From Phellopilus nigrolimitatus (taxonomy: Eukaryota > Basidiomycota > Agaricomycetes > Hymenochaetales > Hymenochaetaceae), in NCBI GenBank assembly GCA_021029095.1, contig JAJOHG010000028.1:248001-312000 (forward strand): 64,000 bases of DNA. Direction: 5' to 3'. The translations under genes were made by a program, and so were the position numbers. Below, in pieces: positions 21,379-35,774 of this stretch. Under the pieces are notes generated by a model. That model was not told where the DNA came from, searched no databases, and was given only the letters and a program-made list of their open reading frames with translations. The stretch's first letter is position 1. Every line of letters begins with the position of its first letter.

Positions 21379-22426
21379 ATGGGCTCCGTTCCGTCAAATG
21401 ACATAATTGAATTCAAGAATGTTTTGTCGTCGTCGAAGAAGATCGTTGCCATAGCTGGTGCTGGCCTGTCCGCGGCGTCTGGTCTGGTATTTTCACTATG
21501 GATATTTTGTCTGAAAAACGCTTATACGTTTCATAGGTCTGCCAACTTGGAGAAGCGCAAACGGCATAGTATGGCGTAAATACGATTCTTTGGCGTTGGC
21601 AAATAAAGCTGCATTTCTAGACAGCCCTTCGCGCGTCTGGCAATATTACCATCGCATTCGTGAAGCGTACGGAAGCTTATTTGAACACTAGTTTGAACAG
21701 CACTAAATGATGATTGTATAGTGCCCGAGGAGCCGAACCAAATGAAGCACATCGCGCACTGGCTCTCTTTTCCGTGTCAGAGCACAGAGAAAGAGTGGCT
21801 ACCGGGTCAACATTCACACTAATAACTCAGAATGTGGACGAACTCAGCGAACGTGCGCTGGATGATGTGCTCAACCATCGCGATAAATCGTCTCTTGACA
21901 CTCGGCCCGATATTATAGAGATGCACGGTCGGGTCTTCGACGTCGCCTGCACCGCCTATAACTGTGGATACCGAGAAAAGTGCTATGATTCGCCTATCTG
22001 TCCCGCATTGGAGGGAACGGAGAAAATCGTCGACGCCGGCGTGCCCGAGCCTGATATCCCTAAGCAGAATCTTCCTCGTTGCCGGAAGTGCGGCGAGCTC
22101 GGGCGTCCGGGAGTCGTGTGGTTTGGCGAGGTCCCCGAACGGATCAAGGAGATCCTGGATCTGGTGGATCAGGCTGACCTGTGTCTGGTTGTTGGCACCT
22201 CTTCGCTAGTGTGTGTCTTTGACTTTTGTGCACCGGTTTACCTTTTTAGAGTTTGTGTTTAAAGGTCCACCCAGCCGCAAAACTTGCGAGTAGGGTCAAG
22301 GAGCATGGAGGGAAGGTCGCGGTGTTCAATTTAGAGCGGAGCAAGCGAGACGAAGAGGCAGACTTTTTGTTCCTCGGTTCATGCGAGAAGACGCTACCGC
22401 ACGCTCTAGGGATGGACGAAATATAG
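21379..22426 (+). CDS. NAD-dependent protein deacylase, sirtuin (SIRT5-like)
   Basis: Exons 21379-21481, 21537-21666, 21722-22208 and 22265-22426 give 293 residues. The NAD site is [23 protein letters not shown] sits at 113-119, and the catalytic His is 146 in IEMHGRVF. Zinc cysteines are in CTAYNC and [23 protein letters not shown] and VAVFNLERS complete the Rossmann part. The wording of these motifs is closest to the SIRT5/CobB class, which removes acyl groups (succinyl, malonyl, acetyl) from lysines and is often mitochondrial. The first intron's best in-phase donor is GTCTGG, which is weak. The YHRIRE motif at the substrate-selecting helix differs from the usual YHYRRE. The gene looks intact. 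Confidence 0.88.
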
Positions 22427-23001
22427 ACATATGTAAATGTAAGTAAAACCATAGGTGTGCCTACTCAATGGGTGCTCGTGCGACATAGCACGCCAAAGTT
22501 TGGGCTTAGAGAGGCTGGAACCTCATTCCACTGCTTCCAAACATTTTAGAAAGAGAGGACATTAAAAGTTTACGACGTTGAAATACGAACCTGATGTTTC
22601 TCTGGGAAAAAAACTCCTTTTACAAGTGAGTGCATACATGCTTATCTCATATCTGCGCAAGTTGAAAGCATGATTGCTAAAGCGCTATTCTACGGAAATG
22701 GGTCATCCACGTCTCATTTAATCCTGAGTTATTTTCTGAGTGACAGTCGTATTTATGCCCGCGCGAATACTGAAAAGCACTTTATTATTCATAATCTCAG
22801 AACATATATATTCTTCCCCTGAATATTGTACAGTGCCCATGACTGCGGAGGATTGCAGTATGTCATTCGCCAACCACGCACGTACGGCCCGTGTCCGGTT
22901 TCCCGTATGCTTTGCTTGTCTCCCTGCACCTGCACACAAACTAACATACAATCGACTCCCTTTGATATCAATACACCTGACACGCATTTCATTGTGGAAT
23001 A
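22427..23001. other. Convergent spacer, nothing recognised
   Basis: Lies between the 3' ends of the sirtuin (+) and the epoxide hydrolase (-). Short frames only. Confidence 0.5.
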
Positions 23002-24631
23002 TCAAAGCCGACTCCAAAGTTTCCCGAGGAACTCTTGCAAGTCTTCGACGTACTCCTTCGGGCAGTCCAGTGCAGGAAAGTGACCGCCTTTCGAATGCTC
23101 TGAAAAGACCAATATTGGGACAACGGCATTTGATTTATGATGCCCTGGACAATGAGGGAACATGACCCCGACCTTTGTAATACACCAACGGGCCTATGGC
23201 CGCGATATCGACTTTCGGCGGGCCACCGAGTTCGAACGGCTATAGAGATCGTAGCAAAATCATACGCCAGTTAGACTAGAGAAAGAAAGTCCTCAAAGAA
23301 GAAAAAGGCCACTGACGAAAACAGAATATCCGAATCTGTTTTTCAGAGGCCATTTCCCGGAGATCATGAGATCAGGGAGTTCCTTTTTATTCTGAATAAA
23401 TTTGAATAATTAAAGTGTGCCAAGTATCAGTTGAGGGAGAGACCGGAAATATGAAGCTAGTAACGAGCCTGGCTGTATATAACCACAGAAGTCGCGAAGG
23501 AGCCACTGAGGAAGTACAGCGCGACAGTGTCAAGTATGTCCTGTTGGTCAACGAGGCCCGGATCCGACCACGAGTAAATCTTCTCCCCGATGTACGTTAA
23601 GACGGCGAGTGGAGAAGACGCGATCGCAAGCCCGATCGTGAAGGGCTACAAAAACCTCTCTTCAATGAATGAAGACCAATGGCAAGTAAATTCAGAGCTC
23701 ACCTTGGTGTTCTGGATCGCGGAATAGCCCATCCCGTTTCTGCGAAACTCATTCAGCCGCGCTTTGGAGCGTCTATCTGTCTCGGAATAGCTCGAGGGGT
23801 CGATTCCGGGCACGGAAGGCGCTATAAACATGTTGAAGTGCATCGCCGTGAGTGACTCCGGAAAGAGGCTTCCCATTACGCGTAGAATCATTGATCCCTT
23901 CACGCGGTGGTCAGGGAACACATAGTATGCAAATGACAATACAAGGATTCGAGGACTTACCCAGTCGCCTCCCTGGCCTGCGTACGTCGCGTAACCGAGA
24001 ACAGAAGTCATGAGACCGTTGAAAACCCTGGCGGTATCTGCGATGCTCCAGCCATCGCGCCGCGGGAGAGTCGAGAGGAAATACCCCGGTAGAGAGGGAA
24101 TAACTACGTGGAACCTAGAAGAGAAAAGAAAAAATGAGAATATAACTGCTCATGTCCGTCTAGAGACTTACGCTGGTAGATTGCTATTCGGTGGATTTAC
24201 CAGCGGCTCAACAACCTTATGAAAGTCAAAGAAGGTCCCTTTATTCCTGCTCAGCTCTACAATTTCTGAATGTTGAACGTCACCTAGAATACGCACCTGG
24301 CCAGCCGTGTAGAAGAATGATCGGGATTGCATCGCTCCGAGGGCTCTTCACATGCACATAGTGCAAATCCAGCGAGTCCCCTCCATGCTCGTAGTGAACC
24401 AGATAATTATCAAAGCGAGCAATTTTCTTCTCGAGAGCGATATAGTCCCATTCGGTCTCGAGATGCGTCTTGAGACTTCAAATAAGCGTAGTCAATGCCC
24501 AACTCCCACGGTGTTGTCGTGTCGATTGGGGCTTTGTCGGGAAACGGCGCAGCCTTGAGTAAGGTCAGCATATTCTGCACAACCGCAGGCTCGTATTTGA
24601 CCTCCACGCTCTTCGGAATGCCGAACGCCAT
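23002..24631 (-). pseudogene. Epoxide hydrolase-like (alpha/beta hydrolase with EHN domain), frame-broken
   Basis: The minus-strand exons are 24631-24297, 24238-24172, 24114-23961, 23897-23703, 23645-23469, 23391-23323 and 23239-23002. They spell a fungal epoxide hydrolase: an N-terminal MAFGIPKSVEVKYEP region, LLHGWPGTFFDFH (oxyanion HGWP), VIPSLPGY, GYATYAGQGGDW (nucleophile Asp), and HSKGGHFPALDCP with the C-terminal His. Frame is lost at 24472-24475, where YLKS and KTHLETEWDY are in different frames (a missing TC unit would restore it), and again near 23165-23176 between GPLVYYK and VGVMFPHCPGHH. The intron after ATSVVIYSQ fits phase only with a GC donor. Such enzymes open epoxides to diols in detoxification or secondary metabolism. 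It stands next to a P450 and glycosidase but shows no cluster logic. Confidence 0.65.
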
Positions 24632-25070
24632 AGCTCAAATGTCAATTTAGAAGAGTAGCGAACACCCCCACGGAAGACGTCGTGGTACAAGCGTGAGAAC
24701 GGACCATTATCTTGAATGTTTCTTACGTAAGCAGACCGTCCGAGCTTATGTAACGCGCTTGAGCGAGACGGTTGCGCACCTCCGGGAGAAAACAAGCTAT
24801 CCCACCGTTCTGTCGAGAATAACAAGTGAGAAACGACATGCAAGGGTTTTTTCACAATGAAGAGTACCATTATCGTGGACATCGCGCGGGCTCGTGACAG
24901 TCAGTGATCAGGTTCTCTTACGTCGATTTCGGACCGTCTCCACCTCCGCTTGCCATCGGATCGTTCACCTGTTAGCATCCTTCTTCATTCAGATTCGTAG
25001 GACGCCCATCAAAATCATCGTCTGACTCGACTTGCAGTGGTGTACTGTTTTTTGTCAAGACATCGACTGA

Positions 25071-27594
<2,524 letters not shown>

Positions 27595-28999
27595 GGTAAG
27601 TCGTACAGTACAATTCTACGTACCGCTAACCAGAAAACGGTCGTCAGTCAGATTACTTGCTCTCGACTCGAAGAAGAGTCGAAGTCGTGCTACTCCTGTC
27701 AAACGATGTATGATAGACATAATCTGATGAGATTGCCTGGAAAACGACTGCTCGCAAAATGAAAGCCAGTACGTTTGTGTCGTTGCTAAATGCGAACGCG
27801 CCTGGGAGCATTGAAAGGTCAGCTCTAAGTTCATTATCATTGTATCACTGAAGCCTCGTTAGTTTCAGAAAAATAACTTGACTTGCTATTTCGGTTGTTG
27901 AAACAGGCTAGCTCCGAGTTGCCCGAGATGAAAAAGGAGGTGGTCGCACAGTTCGGAAATGCTAAAATAGTCTATCAAGCAACAAGTCCGGTGAGCACTC
28001 CCGATCATCATACCGACATCTTTCCGTTCTGCTCGGTCGTTACGACTGCAAGTGCTCTTCCTCATGCTTACTGCGGGCTTCGACGGCCCTGCTGTGGGTC
28101 TGCGGCCAATCCATGGTTTCGATGCCGTCGTGTCTGACACATTATTACAGCTGATTTCCCTCCCGTCGGACAGAATAAAAGGGCGACATCCCAATATGCG
28201 CGCCTCTCAGTCTGTGTATCTGTGATGACCCTGCTACTGAAATCCGTGTTTTCTGAGTCAATACCCGTCATTAATACCCGACTTCTGAACTCGCATCAGG
28301 GCCGTGTCTCTGGATTCCCTAACAACCAAACAGTTCGCCGATCCGTCCGGGAAGCTGCAATAGTTCTTATCTCATCAGTGATCCTTCCCATCAAGCGGAA
28401 GTATTTGATCATACAAAAATTGCTAGGTATGGATTCGTCCACGTAACCATCTTTGCCACGTCCTTTCATTAAGTCTATTTTATCTATTTGTATGCGGAAC
28501 AGACAACAGTTATCTCGTGGTGCTCTATCATGCTCATTGAGACGGATCATCGTGCTGCGAACATTTTGTTGGACTGTCAAATGTTACTTGTCGGTGCCTT
28601 GTGCTTCCGTCGCAGAGCATTGAAAGAACGATTGCTGATGAACAAACGACAATTTCCCAACTGAAACGGACCGACCGTACCGAGGGTCCAAGACTTAGAT
28701 TGATCTGCTTTATGTAACACGAAGCACTATTATGCCGGTGGAGCCTCGGGCCCCCATACAGCTATGCAAAACACAAAACCCTCTTTATTCACACCGGATC
28801 TACTAAACATCGGTTATAACATAAATGAAACCCCGTCCTTTTGACTCAGATACAGGCGTTGGCTTGTTACGGATCCTCCACACTTTCGGATTCCTTATAA
28901 AATGCCTTTTCTTTCAGCGTTTCCGCATATCTTCCTCCCCAGTCCGTTCGGTACCTTCGCTTGTTTAATCGTTTCTCGGTGTCTTCTTTCACAAGTACC
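27595..28999. other. Intergenic, no gene seen
   Basis: 1.4 kb between the glucosidase and the P450. Frames are short and unsupported on both strands. The last 100 bases are pyrimidine-rich, as expected before a fungal start codon. Confidence 0.5.
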
Positions 29000-31736
29000 A
29001 TGCTCGTCTTCTCTGCTTTCCTGTCTCTTATCTTTTGTCTCGCTGTGGTTATCGCCATCCGAAGGATTGCCACAGTGTTATTCGGAGGGTCTTCCATCGC
29101 AAGAATACCTGGTCCTCCTCGCTCTTCTTGGCTGAAAGGTATATACCAAAACGCCAGCGTGTATCGTATGGTCGCTAACATATTAAATCTTGTGATAGGC
29201 CACATGGATAAGCTTTTCAGCTGGAAGGATGGCCCTCAGTTTCATCTCGATCTCATTGAGAAATATGATCGTGTAGTGAAGATTTACGGGTTTCTTGGAG
29301 TTCGTCTATGAATTGTAACTTCTGTCACGAGTGAACTCATAGGCTATCTTTCTCAGGACGAGCAACTGTATGTCTCTGACCCCGCCGCGTTACAGTCGAT
29401 CCTTGTGAAAGATCAAGACAACTTCGAAGAAACAGAGGTCTTCATCGAGTTCGTCTAAATTTCCGTTAGAAATTCAATCTGCACTTACGCTCATTTCTGG
29501 TTCAGAAATAACAAAATCATCTTCGGCGAAGGGCTCGTTGCTACAGTTGGTATGGTATTTCGCAATTTTTCTTTCGGTTTGTTGTTCTTATTAATTATGA
29601 AAATGTTCCCCATTGCAAAGGAGAACATCACAAAAGACAGAGAAGACTTATCAATCCCGTTTTCTCTGTCTATAGGCTGCGAAACTTGGTGCCAGTGTTT
29701 TATGACGTCGCATATCGGGTACGTGCGACTTCTACCGGTCTATTGGTCGATCTGTTTCATTGAAAAGAGTTTATAGCTTCAGAAGGCACTAGCGTCGGCG
29801 ATTGACAAGGATAGCGATGCTGAATCCTCAGAACACGAAGTACTGACTAAGCGGAATAATTCCATTGTTGACATGGGTCAATGGCTATCGCGGGCAACGC
29901 TTGAAAGCATCGGTCAAGCAGGAATGGGATATTCGTTCGATCCCCTTGATTCGCCGTCGACTAATCCTTACACCCGAACTGTAAGAGCTTTAATGTGTGT
30001 TCACCTCCGATTTACCCATTTGTTCTAAGAAGCACTAATATCAACGGCTTTTCACCATTTCATGGATCTTCTTCTCCTAATTTCGTTTAAATTCGACAAC
30101 TTCTTACCGTGAAGCCCGACAATGTTTCGAATTGCCCCACTTCGCCTCCTCACTCCATTTATCACCCGGCTCGGGCCTCCAGCTTTCCGGCGCTTCCTTC
30201 TGAACTTCGTCCCTATCCAGGCGGTTCAATTACTCAAGCAGATGTCAGACCACATGGACCAAACGTGCAAAGAAATACTGCGCGAGAAGCGGGCGACGAG
30301 CAACGCCACACACATAGGTCATGGCGACGGCAAAGCTATGGCGCTTACGGACGTGATCCGTGATGGGAAAGACGTCATGAGCATCTTGCGTAAGTAGTTC
30401 AATCTCATTTGTTTCACTTCTAATTAACTCGTCGACGCTCGGTTCCCCCACTAACTCCGGAATCATGCGTGCAGTGAAAGCGAATGAAGTTGCGAATGAA
30501 GAGGAAAGGCTTAGTGAGGCGGAGCTTCTCGGGCAGATGAAGTGAGTCACTTATCTTAATTTTACTCATGTTCCTCGATAATCTTGAAATCATGAGCTCG
30601 GTCTTATTTTATGGGCGACTGACTGACTATTTCTTTTCCTGTAACTTCATATGATGCACCTTTATCATTCCAGTGTATTGATTTTCGGCGCTCAAGATAC
30701 TACAGCCTCAGCGCTCTCCCGAATCATGTATCTGCTTTCTCGGCCGGAGCATGCTGCACTACAAACGCGCCTGCGAGACGAAGCTCTCCGCGCCTACACA
30801 GACAACGGCGGGAACAACCTTGAGTATGATGACCTTTCGGATCTACCGGTTTTGGATGCAGTTCTCAAAGAGACATTACGCCTGTGAGAACGTTTACTTT
30901 CGTTCTTCCTGCGCGTCTTCGCAGTCCGCTCATGATCTATTTACGAACTACCCTTTTTGGTCGTAGATATCCGCCCGTCCCCTTTGTTCGTCGAGTGTGA
31001 GCGAGATTTACACCAGATTAGTTTTAGCGCTGCTTGTTCTGATCCGCGCCCAAATTTGCAGCAGTCGCCAAACGAGCGCATTAAGCCTTAGTCAGCCTCT
31101 CATACTCGATGACGGCCGAACGGCAGTAAACAGCATAACGGTTCCGCGGGGAACGACAGTGTGGGTATCTATCACCGGTGCCAATCGTTCCAGGGAGATC
31201 TGGGGTGATGATGCGGGTGAGTGGAAGCCGGAGAGATGGCTGCGCGGTGAAACCGAATTACGGAGCGCAGAGAAGAAGCTTCCTGGTCTATATTCTGGGA
31301 TGTAAGTTGTAATTTCGGATTGAGCATTTCGTTCTTCTCTTTATATGCACGGAAGTTAACGAACTGATAACGGTCTTACATACAGGTTAACTTTCCTGGG
31401 TGGCGGAAGGTCTTGCATGTAAGTCCTTTTGATATTTCATTTTAAAAGTTAATTAACGCATTGGTTCAGCGGATACCGATTTGCATTAATCGAGATGAGT
31501 GAGTAACTGTTTCATGTGAAAGAAGCTCGAGCCTCTTCCGCATTGTGATCTTCACTGACCTCCACGCAGAGATCATTCTGGTGACGCTGCTCTCTTCGTT
31601 TCGCTTTACCGCCACCGAGGATCAGATCGTCTGGAACCTCTCACAAATCCTTACACCCTCCTTCAGAGCCGGAGGGGCGAATGACAGTGGGGGCGAGAAG
31701 CAAGGCATGCCTATCAGCGTTGAAGTTCTGGCATGA
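29000..31736 (+). CDS. Cytochrome P450 monooxygenase (one unresolved splice junction)
   Basis: About 14 exons: 29000-29138, 29199-29299, 29357-29448, 29506-29549, 29621-29718, 29777-29980, about 30115-30389, 30475-30541, 30674-30883, 30967-30996, 31062-31301, 31386-31418, 31471-31499 and 31570-31736. An N-terminal membrane anchor (MLVFSAFLSLIFCLAVVIAI) precedes a proline hinge RIPGPPRSSW. Then come the I-helix GAQDTTAS, the K-helix ETLR (ExxR), an EWKPERWL meander and the haem-binding FLGGGRSCIG with its Cys. Length is about 575 residues, and the enzyme would be ER-bound. The join between exon 6 (..NPYTRT) and exon 7 (PTMFRIAPLRLL) does not keep phase with canonical sites, since the total is one base off. 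The exon 11 acceptor is a GCAGCAG tandem. Substrate unknown. Confidence 0.8.
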
Positions 31737-31966
31737 TACGGATGAGTTTCACGCGAGTATAGGGCGAACATTTAATTCATAAGCTTAGGAACAATCGCTG
31801 CGCTAGCATATAGACAGAAGCTAATACAATTTTGCTTGTTGATCATTGCGTTCCATACACACTTGCCCTTGGCACTCAGACGAAACTCGCTTGATCAAAT
31901 TGATTCATACACCGTGCTACATATACATTGTACATTCTTCTCGCATGTTCCTGATCGTACCAAAAA

Positions 31967-32855
31967 TTACTCAGAGAAAAGTGTGAAATAATTAGCTCCG
32001 ACGAGCGTAAGCTTGTGCCGTTTCGCAAAATCCATTCCAGACCAGGACAGTCGCTGCTCCAGCTCCGCCCCGAACTCTGGCGCATCGATTGGTAACGTGT
32101 ATCCTCCCGAAGGTTCTTGGAAGAGTAGAAACACTTCGAATTGAGGACCGAGATTATATTGAAAGGACAACACGAGGAACAGCACGAGTATGATGAGTTG
32201 ATGCAGTCAGTGATATTTGTGAAAGGTATGTGAAATATTCTCACCATATCTATGCATACCCGTTCCTGGGCTAGGACTCGGGGGAAAGTACGGCGTGATA
32301 GCCGGCTTGGTTGATGATGCAGATAGAGGATCCGGGACAGACGCAAGCAGCTCCGTCTCTGCTGAGGCAGCAGCCAGGACTTCTCCTGTTGTAGGCGACT
32401 TTAGCCCTGAGATCTATGTTATACCATATATTGTCAGTTTCCATCTTTATTGTGGATATAATGAAAGAAATCTGAGTGGAAGCTCAGATACTCACCAACC
32501 AGTGTCTGACTGGCGAGAATTTAGGATCGGCGTGCGATGGCATGTCCGGGTCGACCATCGCGAGCGTGAAAGTCGTGCTGCCCCCTTCCGCGTCTTCGAC
32601 AGTACCCATCGGCGTCAGCTGCACATTGGGCTCGCCTTGCGTGTCTGCTTTCGTTAGTTCGTTCCCTAATAATGCCTCCTTGTCTCCCCAGGACAGAGAA
32701 AACAGGACCGACGGCCTAAAGTCTTCCGAAATGAGCTGTCAAGCGTATAAACATGCATTCTTTCGTCGATGATAATTTGGATATTTTACATCGGGGATAA
32801 CGTTATCTTTTCTCAAAGTTGCCGCGATTGACGAGAGAGGATCGAGTAGTGGCAT
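31967..32855 (-). CDS. Phosphatidylethanolamine-binding protein (PEBP) family
   Basis: Exons 32855-32790, 32735-32496, 32413-32245 and 32133-31967 join in phase to 213 residues. After MPLLDPLSSIAATLRKDNVI comes the ligand-site signature VDPDMPSHADPKFSPVRHWL, followed by PYFPPSPSPGTGMHRYVFLLFQEP, the two classic PEBP motifs. The family binds anionic phospholipid head groups, and in yeasts a member inhibits carboxypeptidase Y (TFS1). No signal peptide is visible. It is tail-to-tail with the P450, 230 bases apart. A low-complexity AAASAETELLASVP insert lies between the motifs. Confidence 0.88.
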
Positions 32856-33910
32856 GATGATGGCTACAGAGAGAGTTAGACAGACACCATGACAAGTACG
32901 CCATAGTTAGTGAATGTGTTGAGTACACCACTTGCATGACGTACATGGATATAATCCTGTTTAGGAAATCTTTCTTGCTCGTCCGTTTCCGGCCGTCCTT
33001 GTTTTCCTCCCTTGACGATCTGTTCAGTTATTTTTCTTCGACAACATCTCGGATTGATCGACCCGATGGTCGAAGCTCGTCATGAACAATCTGTGGGTCG
33101 CGAGCTTTCATGGGGTAAAGCATTTCAGCCATTACAGTAAAATTCGTGGGATATTCGGCTCGTGCAGACGTCGGTGCCATGTGCGTTGAGCGCTTATACT
33201 CCTATGTAAGCGATATGTCGATTCAAAATTTGAGCTCCTTTCTGGCACTGGATGCGACCGAGCGACCGAGCTCACCGACATTCCTGAAGTCCGTCAAAAA
33301 GATCACATCGGGTTTCGCCTCGAGGCTTACCCTGTCCAGGACTCGAGGAGATGTCGCGCTTGCCTATACCATGGTTAAATTTACCTGTGACCTGCTAGAC
33401 ATCCTTGTATTCTGTATAATTTCGAAGGTGCTGCCCCAAAATTTACCGACTACTGTGAAATTGAATGATTATTTTAGACGGAGCCTTCGCCAAACATCTT
33501 CTGAACGCCATGTATGTAAAAATCTTCGGTAGAAGCCATCCAGGAAAAGGCTGATGCGAACTTGAAACCACAGCTACCCATCCGCTGCAGACGGCCGCAA
33601 GAGCGCCTATCTTCCGAACAGCGTTTTTTCTATAACACTTCCAAAGGATTCGATATTTCTACATTGCACATTGCGTTGAGATATCAACCTTCTCGTATGT
33701 CTGGGCCTTCATAACGCCGCTGCATGCGTCAGTAGCCCCTTTCCCTTAGCCCCTCCTTGGACCCACACTTGCCACGAAGCGAAGCCCTGTCAGTATCAGT
33801 TTGCTATTTAAATCGGCGTGTCCTCGAAGGGCATCGCCTCTCTGCCTCTCACTCCCATCATCGGTGTGCGTTTGCTTTTGACAACATCCTGGTATTGCAG
33901 AGACGAGGAG
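32856..33910. other. Intergenic with one doubtful open frame
   Basis: A plus-strand frame of 128 codons at 33146-33532 (MGYSARADVGAMCVERLYSY) has no recognisable domain and no clear splice partners. Nothing else is supported. Confidence 0.35.
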
Positions 33911-35774
33911 ATGGTCGAGTCATCTCAGATCGACATCACCAGCACTTTTATTCATCAATGTCGTGGAAGTATAGCATCGCTGGCGACGGAGACACTCGCT
34001 CATATTTTCATTCTGGCAGTTCTGACCTACAGCGAACGTCCCCAATCTTCGCATAAGGCGTCGTCGTGTCAAATACGTGTATCACACGTTTCACGACGTT
34101 GGCGAGCTATCGTTCTAGCTACTCCGCGTCTTTGGAGCACCGTTCTTCTGTGTGGGCCGTTCGCACCCCTTTCATCCGCGACTTCTTCCAGGATTAATCA
34201 GATCAACCCGCCTGGCTTCCGTCGCAAAGAAATGCCATCATGTTTTCGCCGGATCCAGGCCTTCCTGGAGCGCTCGCGTTCCGTGCCAATCACTGTTCAT
34301 CTTGACGTCCGTTCGCCTACATGGTCGTTTTATCCCTCTGAGTCTGCACACCCTTTCACATCAGCACACATGTCTGCCGTCATGGACCTTGTTCTTCCAC
34401 ATCTCGAGCGCTGGGAAGACATCGAGGTCCTTAGCGACACGTGGGAGCCGCTATATGTCTTCCTCGAGCGGTGTAATCGGGCCGGAGCATACTTGTCCTC
34501 GCAATTTTCGGAAAAGGGCATACCGAAGGCGGGAAATCTAAGGAGGTTTGCGCTGAGTAGATGCAATGCGTACTTCGCTCTCGAAGGCACTCATTTTGCA
34601 CCGGTGGCGATGAATACATCCTTCGCACCTTTCACAGAAGCCCCTCTTCTGCGCGACTGTCACGCTTGCGGGTGTACACGTAGATTGGACTAGAACCCCC
34701 CTTCGCAACTTAACCGAGTTTTCTCTCAAGTACCATGCGCAGGGTGTCCTTCCTACTCCTCGCGAGCTTGTTAGCATCCTCAGGTCCTCGCCGAACTTGG
34801 AACGGCTCTGTATCCTCGGTTGGGGGGTGTGCTCCATCGATGACGAGACCTCCTTCTCAAACTTGGAAGGAACTGTTGTCTTACGGAATCTTCAAGAACT
34901 AAATTTCGGATGGGTCGGCATACAACACAGTCTGAAACTGCTTTCTCTTTTCTCTTGGCACATGCCGAAGCTACGCGCGCTAGCTCTCGAGGACGTCGCA
35001 AATAGTCTCGATCCGATTTTCACCCAGGACTCCTCGGTCGTCCTAGACTACATATTCTCCATGCTTTCAACGAGCAACAAGAGGTCTGGCGCTCCTTCGA
35101 CTTCCCATGTGGCCGTCGAAGAGCTGTCTCTCCACTCCACGCGCTTTTCAGCAGATTCCTGTCGACGCCTTTTGCTTTGCCTGCAAAACCTGAAGGATCT
35201 GACACTACATAACGTCGGAGACGCCTTCTTAATGTCCTTGTTCCCGTCAAATGGTGCCGGCGTGTGCGAGGCGACGCTCTGCCCGAAGCTGTCGCGTGTG
35301 GTAATTCGTGATGCAGATGGTGTGAGCCCTTCAATGCTCGAATACTTCATGGAGGCACGCGATCCTCGGCAGATAATCTCTGACACAGGGGCGAGTTCGG
35401 CAGGATCATTCAATGCTCCTATTATTATCGAAATAGAGGATCTTTATGACTCGGACATGGACCTTTTCGAAGTTGATCCGCACGACGGCTCCGAAGATGA
35501 ATTTATATCTCGAGATAGCCTTTTCAGCGACGAGAACATTGATGGTGACGACGAATACGAGGGGGATGACGAAGATGACAGTGAAGAGAGCTATTATACC
35601 GCTCCCTCGCCATCTTCACATGACGATGGCGCACTCGATCCGGCGGTTGAGCTTTATGAAAACCATCTTGAGGAAGATGCTATTGGCTCACATGGCGGAC
35701 TTCTCCACGAAAGCAGCCAGCGTATCGTAACTGGTGATGCTGTAGCTGAGAAACCAGGTCTGCATGCGCAGTAG
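33911..35774 (+). pseudogene. F-box protein gene with one frame break
   Basis: The N-terminal F-box reads IASLATETLAHIFILAV...RVSHVSRRWRAIVLATPRLW, the usual Agaricomycete pattern. It would bind Skp1 in an SCF ubiquitin ligase, with the rest recognising substrate. A leucine-rich region follows (LERWEDIEVLSD, NLRRFALSRC). The frame ends early at CGCTRRLD. VTLAGVHVDWTRTPLRNL continues one base over, so one extra base near 34657-34660 (CTGC GCGACTGTCACG) breaks it. Downstream come SPNLERLCILGWG, NLKDLTLHNVGD and an acidic C-terminal tail (DGDDEYEGDDEDDSEES) ending at 35774. The start is taken as the ATG at 33911. Both halves look otherwise undamaged, so a sequence error is a serious alternative. 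Confidence 0.65.

Noticed and set aside
24565..24882. 105-codon minus frame beginning upstream of the epoxide hydrolase
   Set aside because: No similarity to the family's N-terminus; the ATG at 24631 in the other frame fits the family start.
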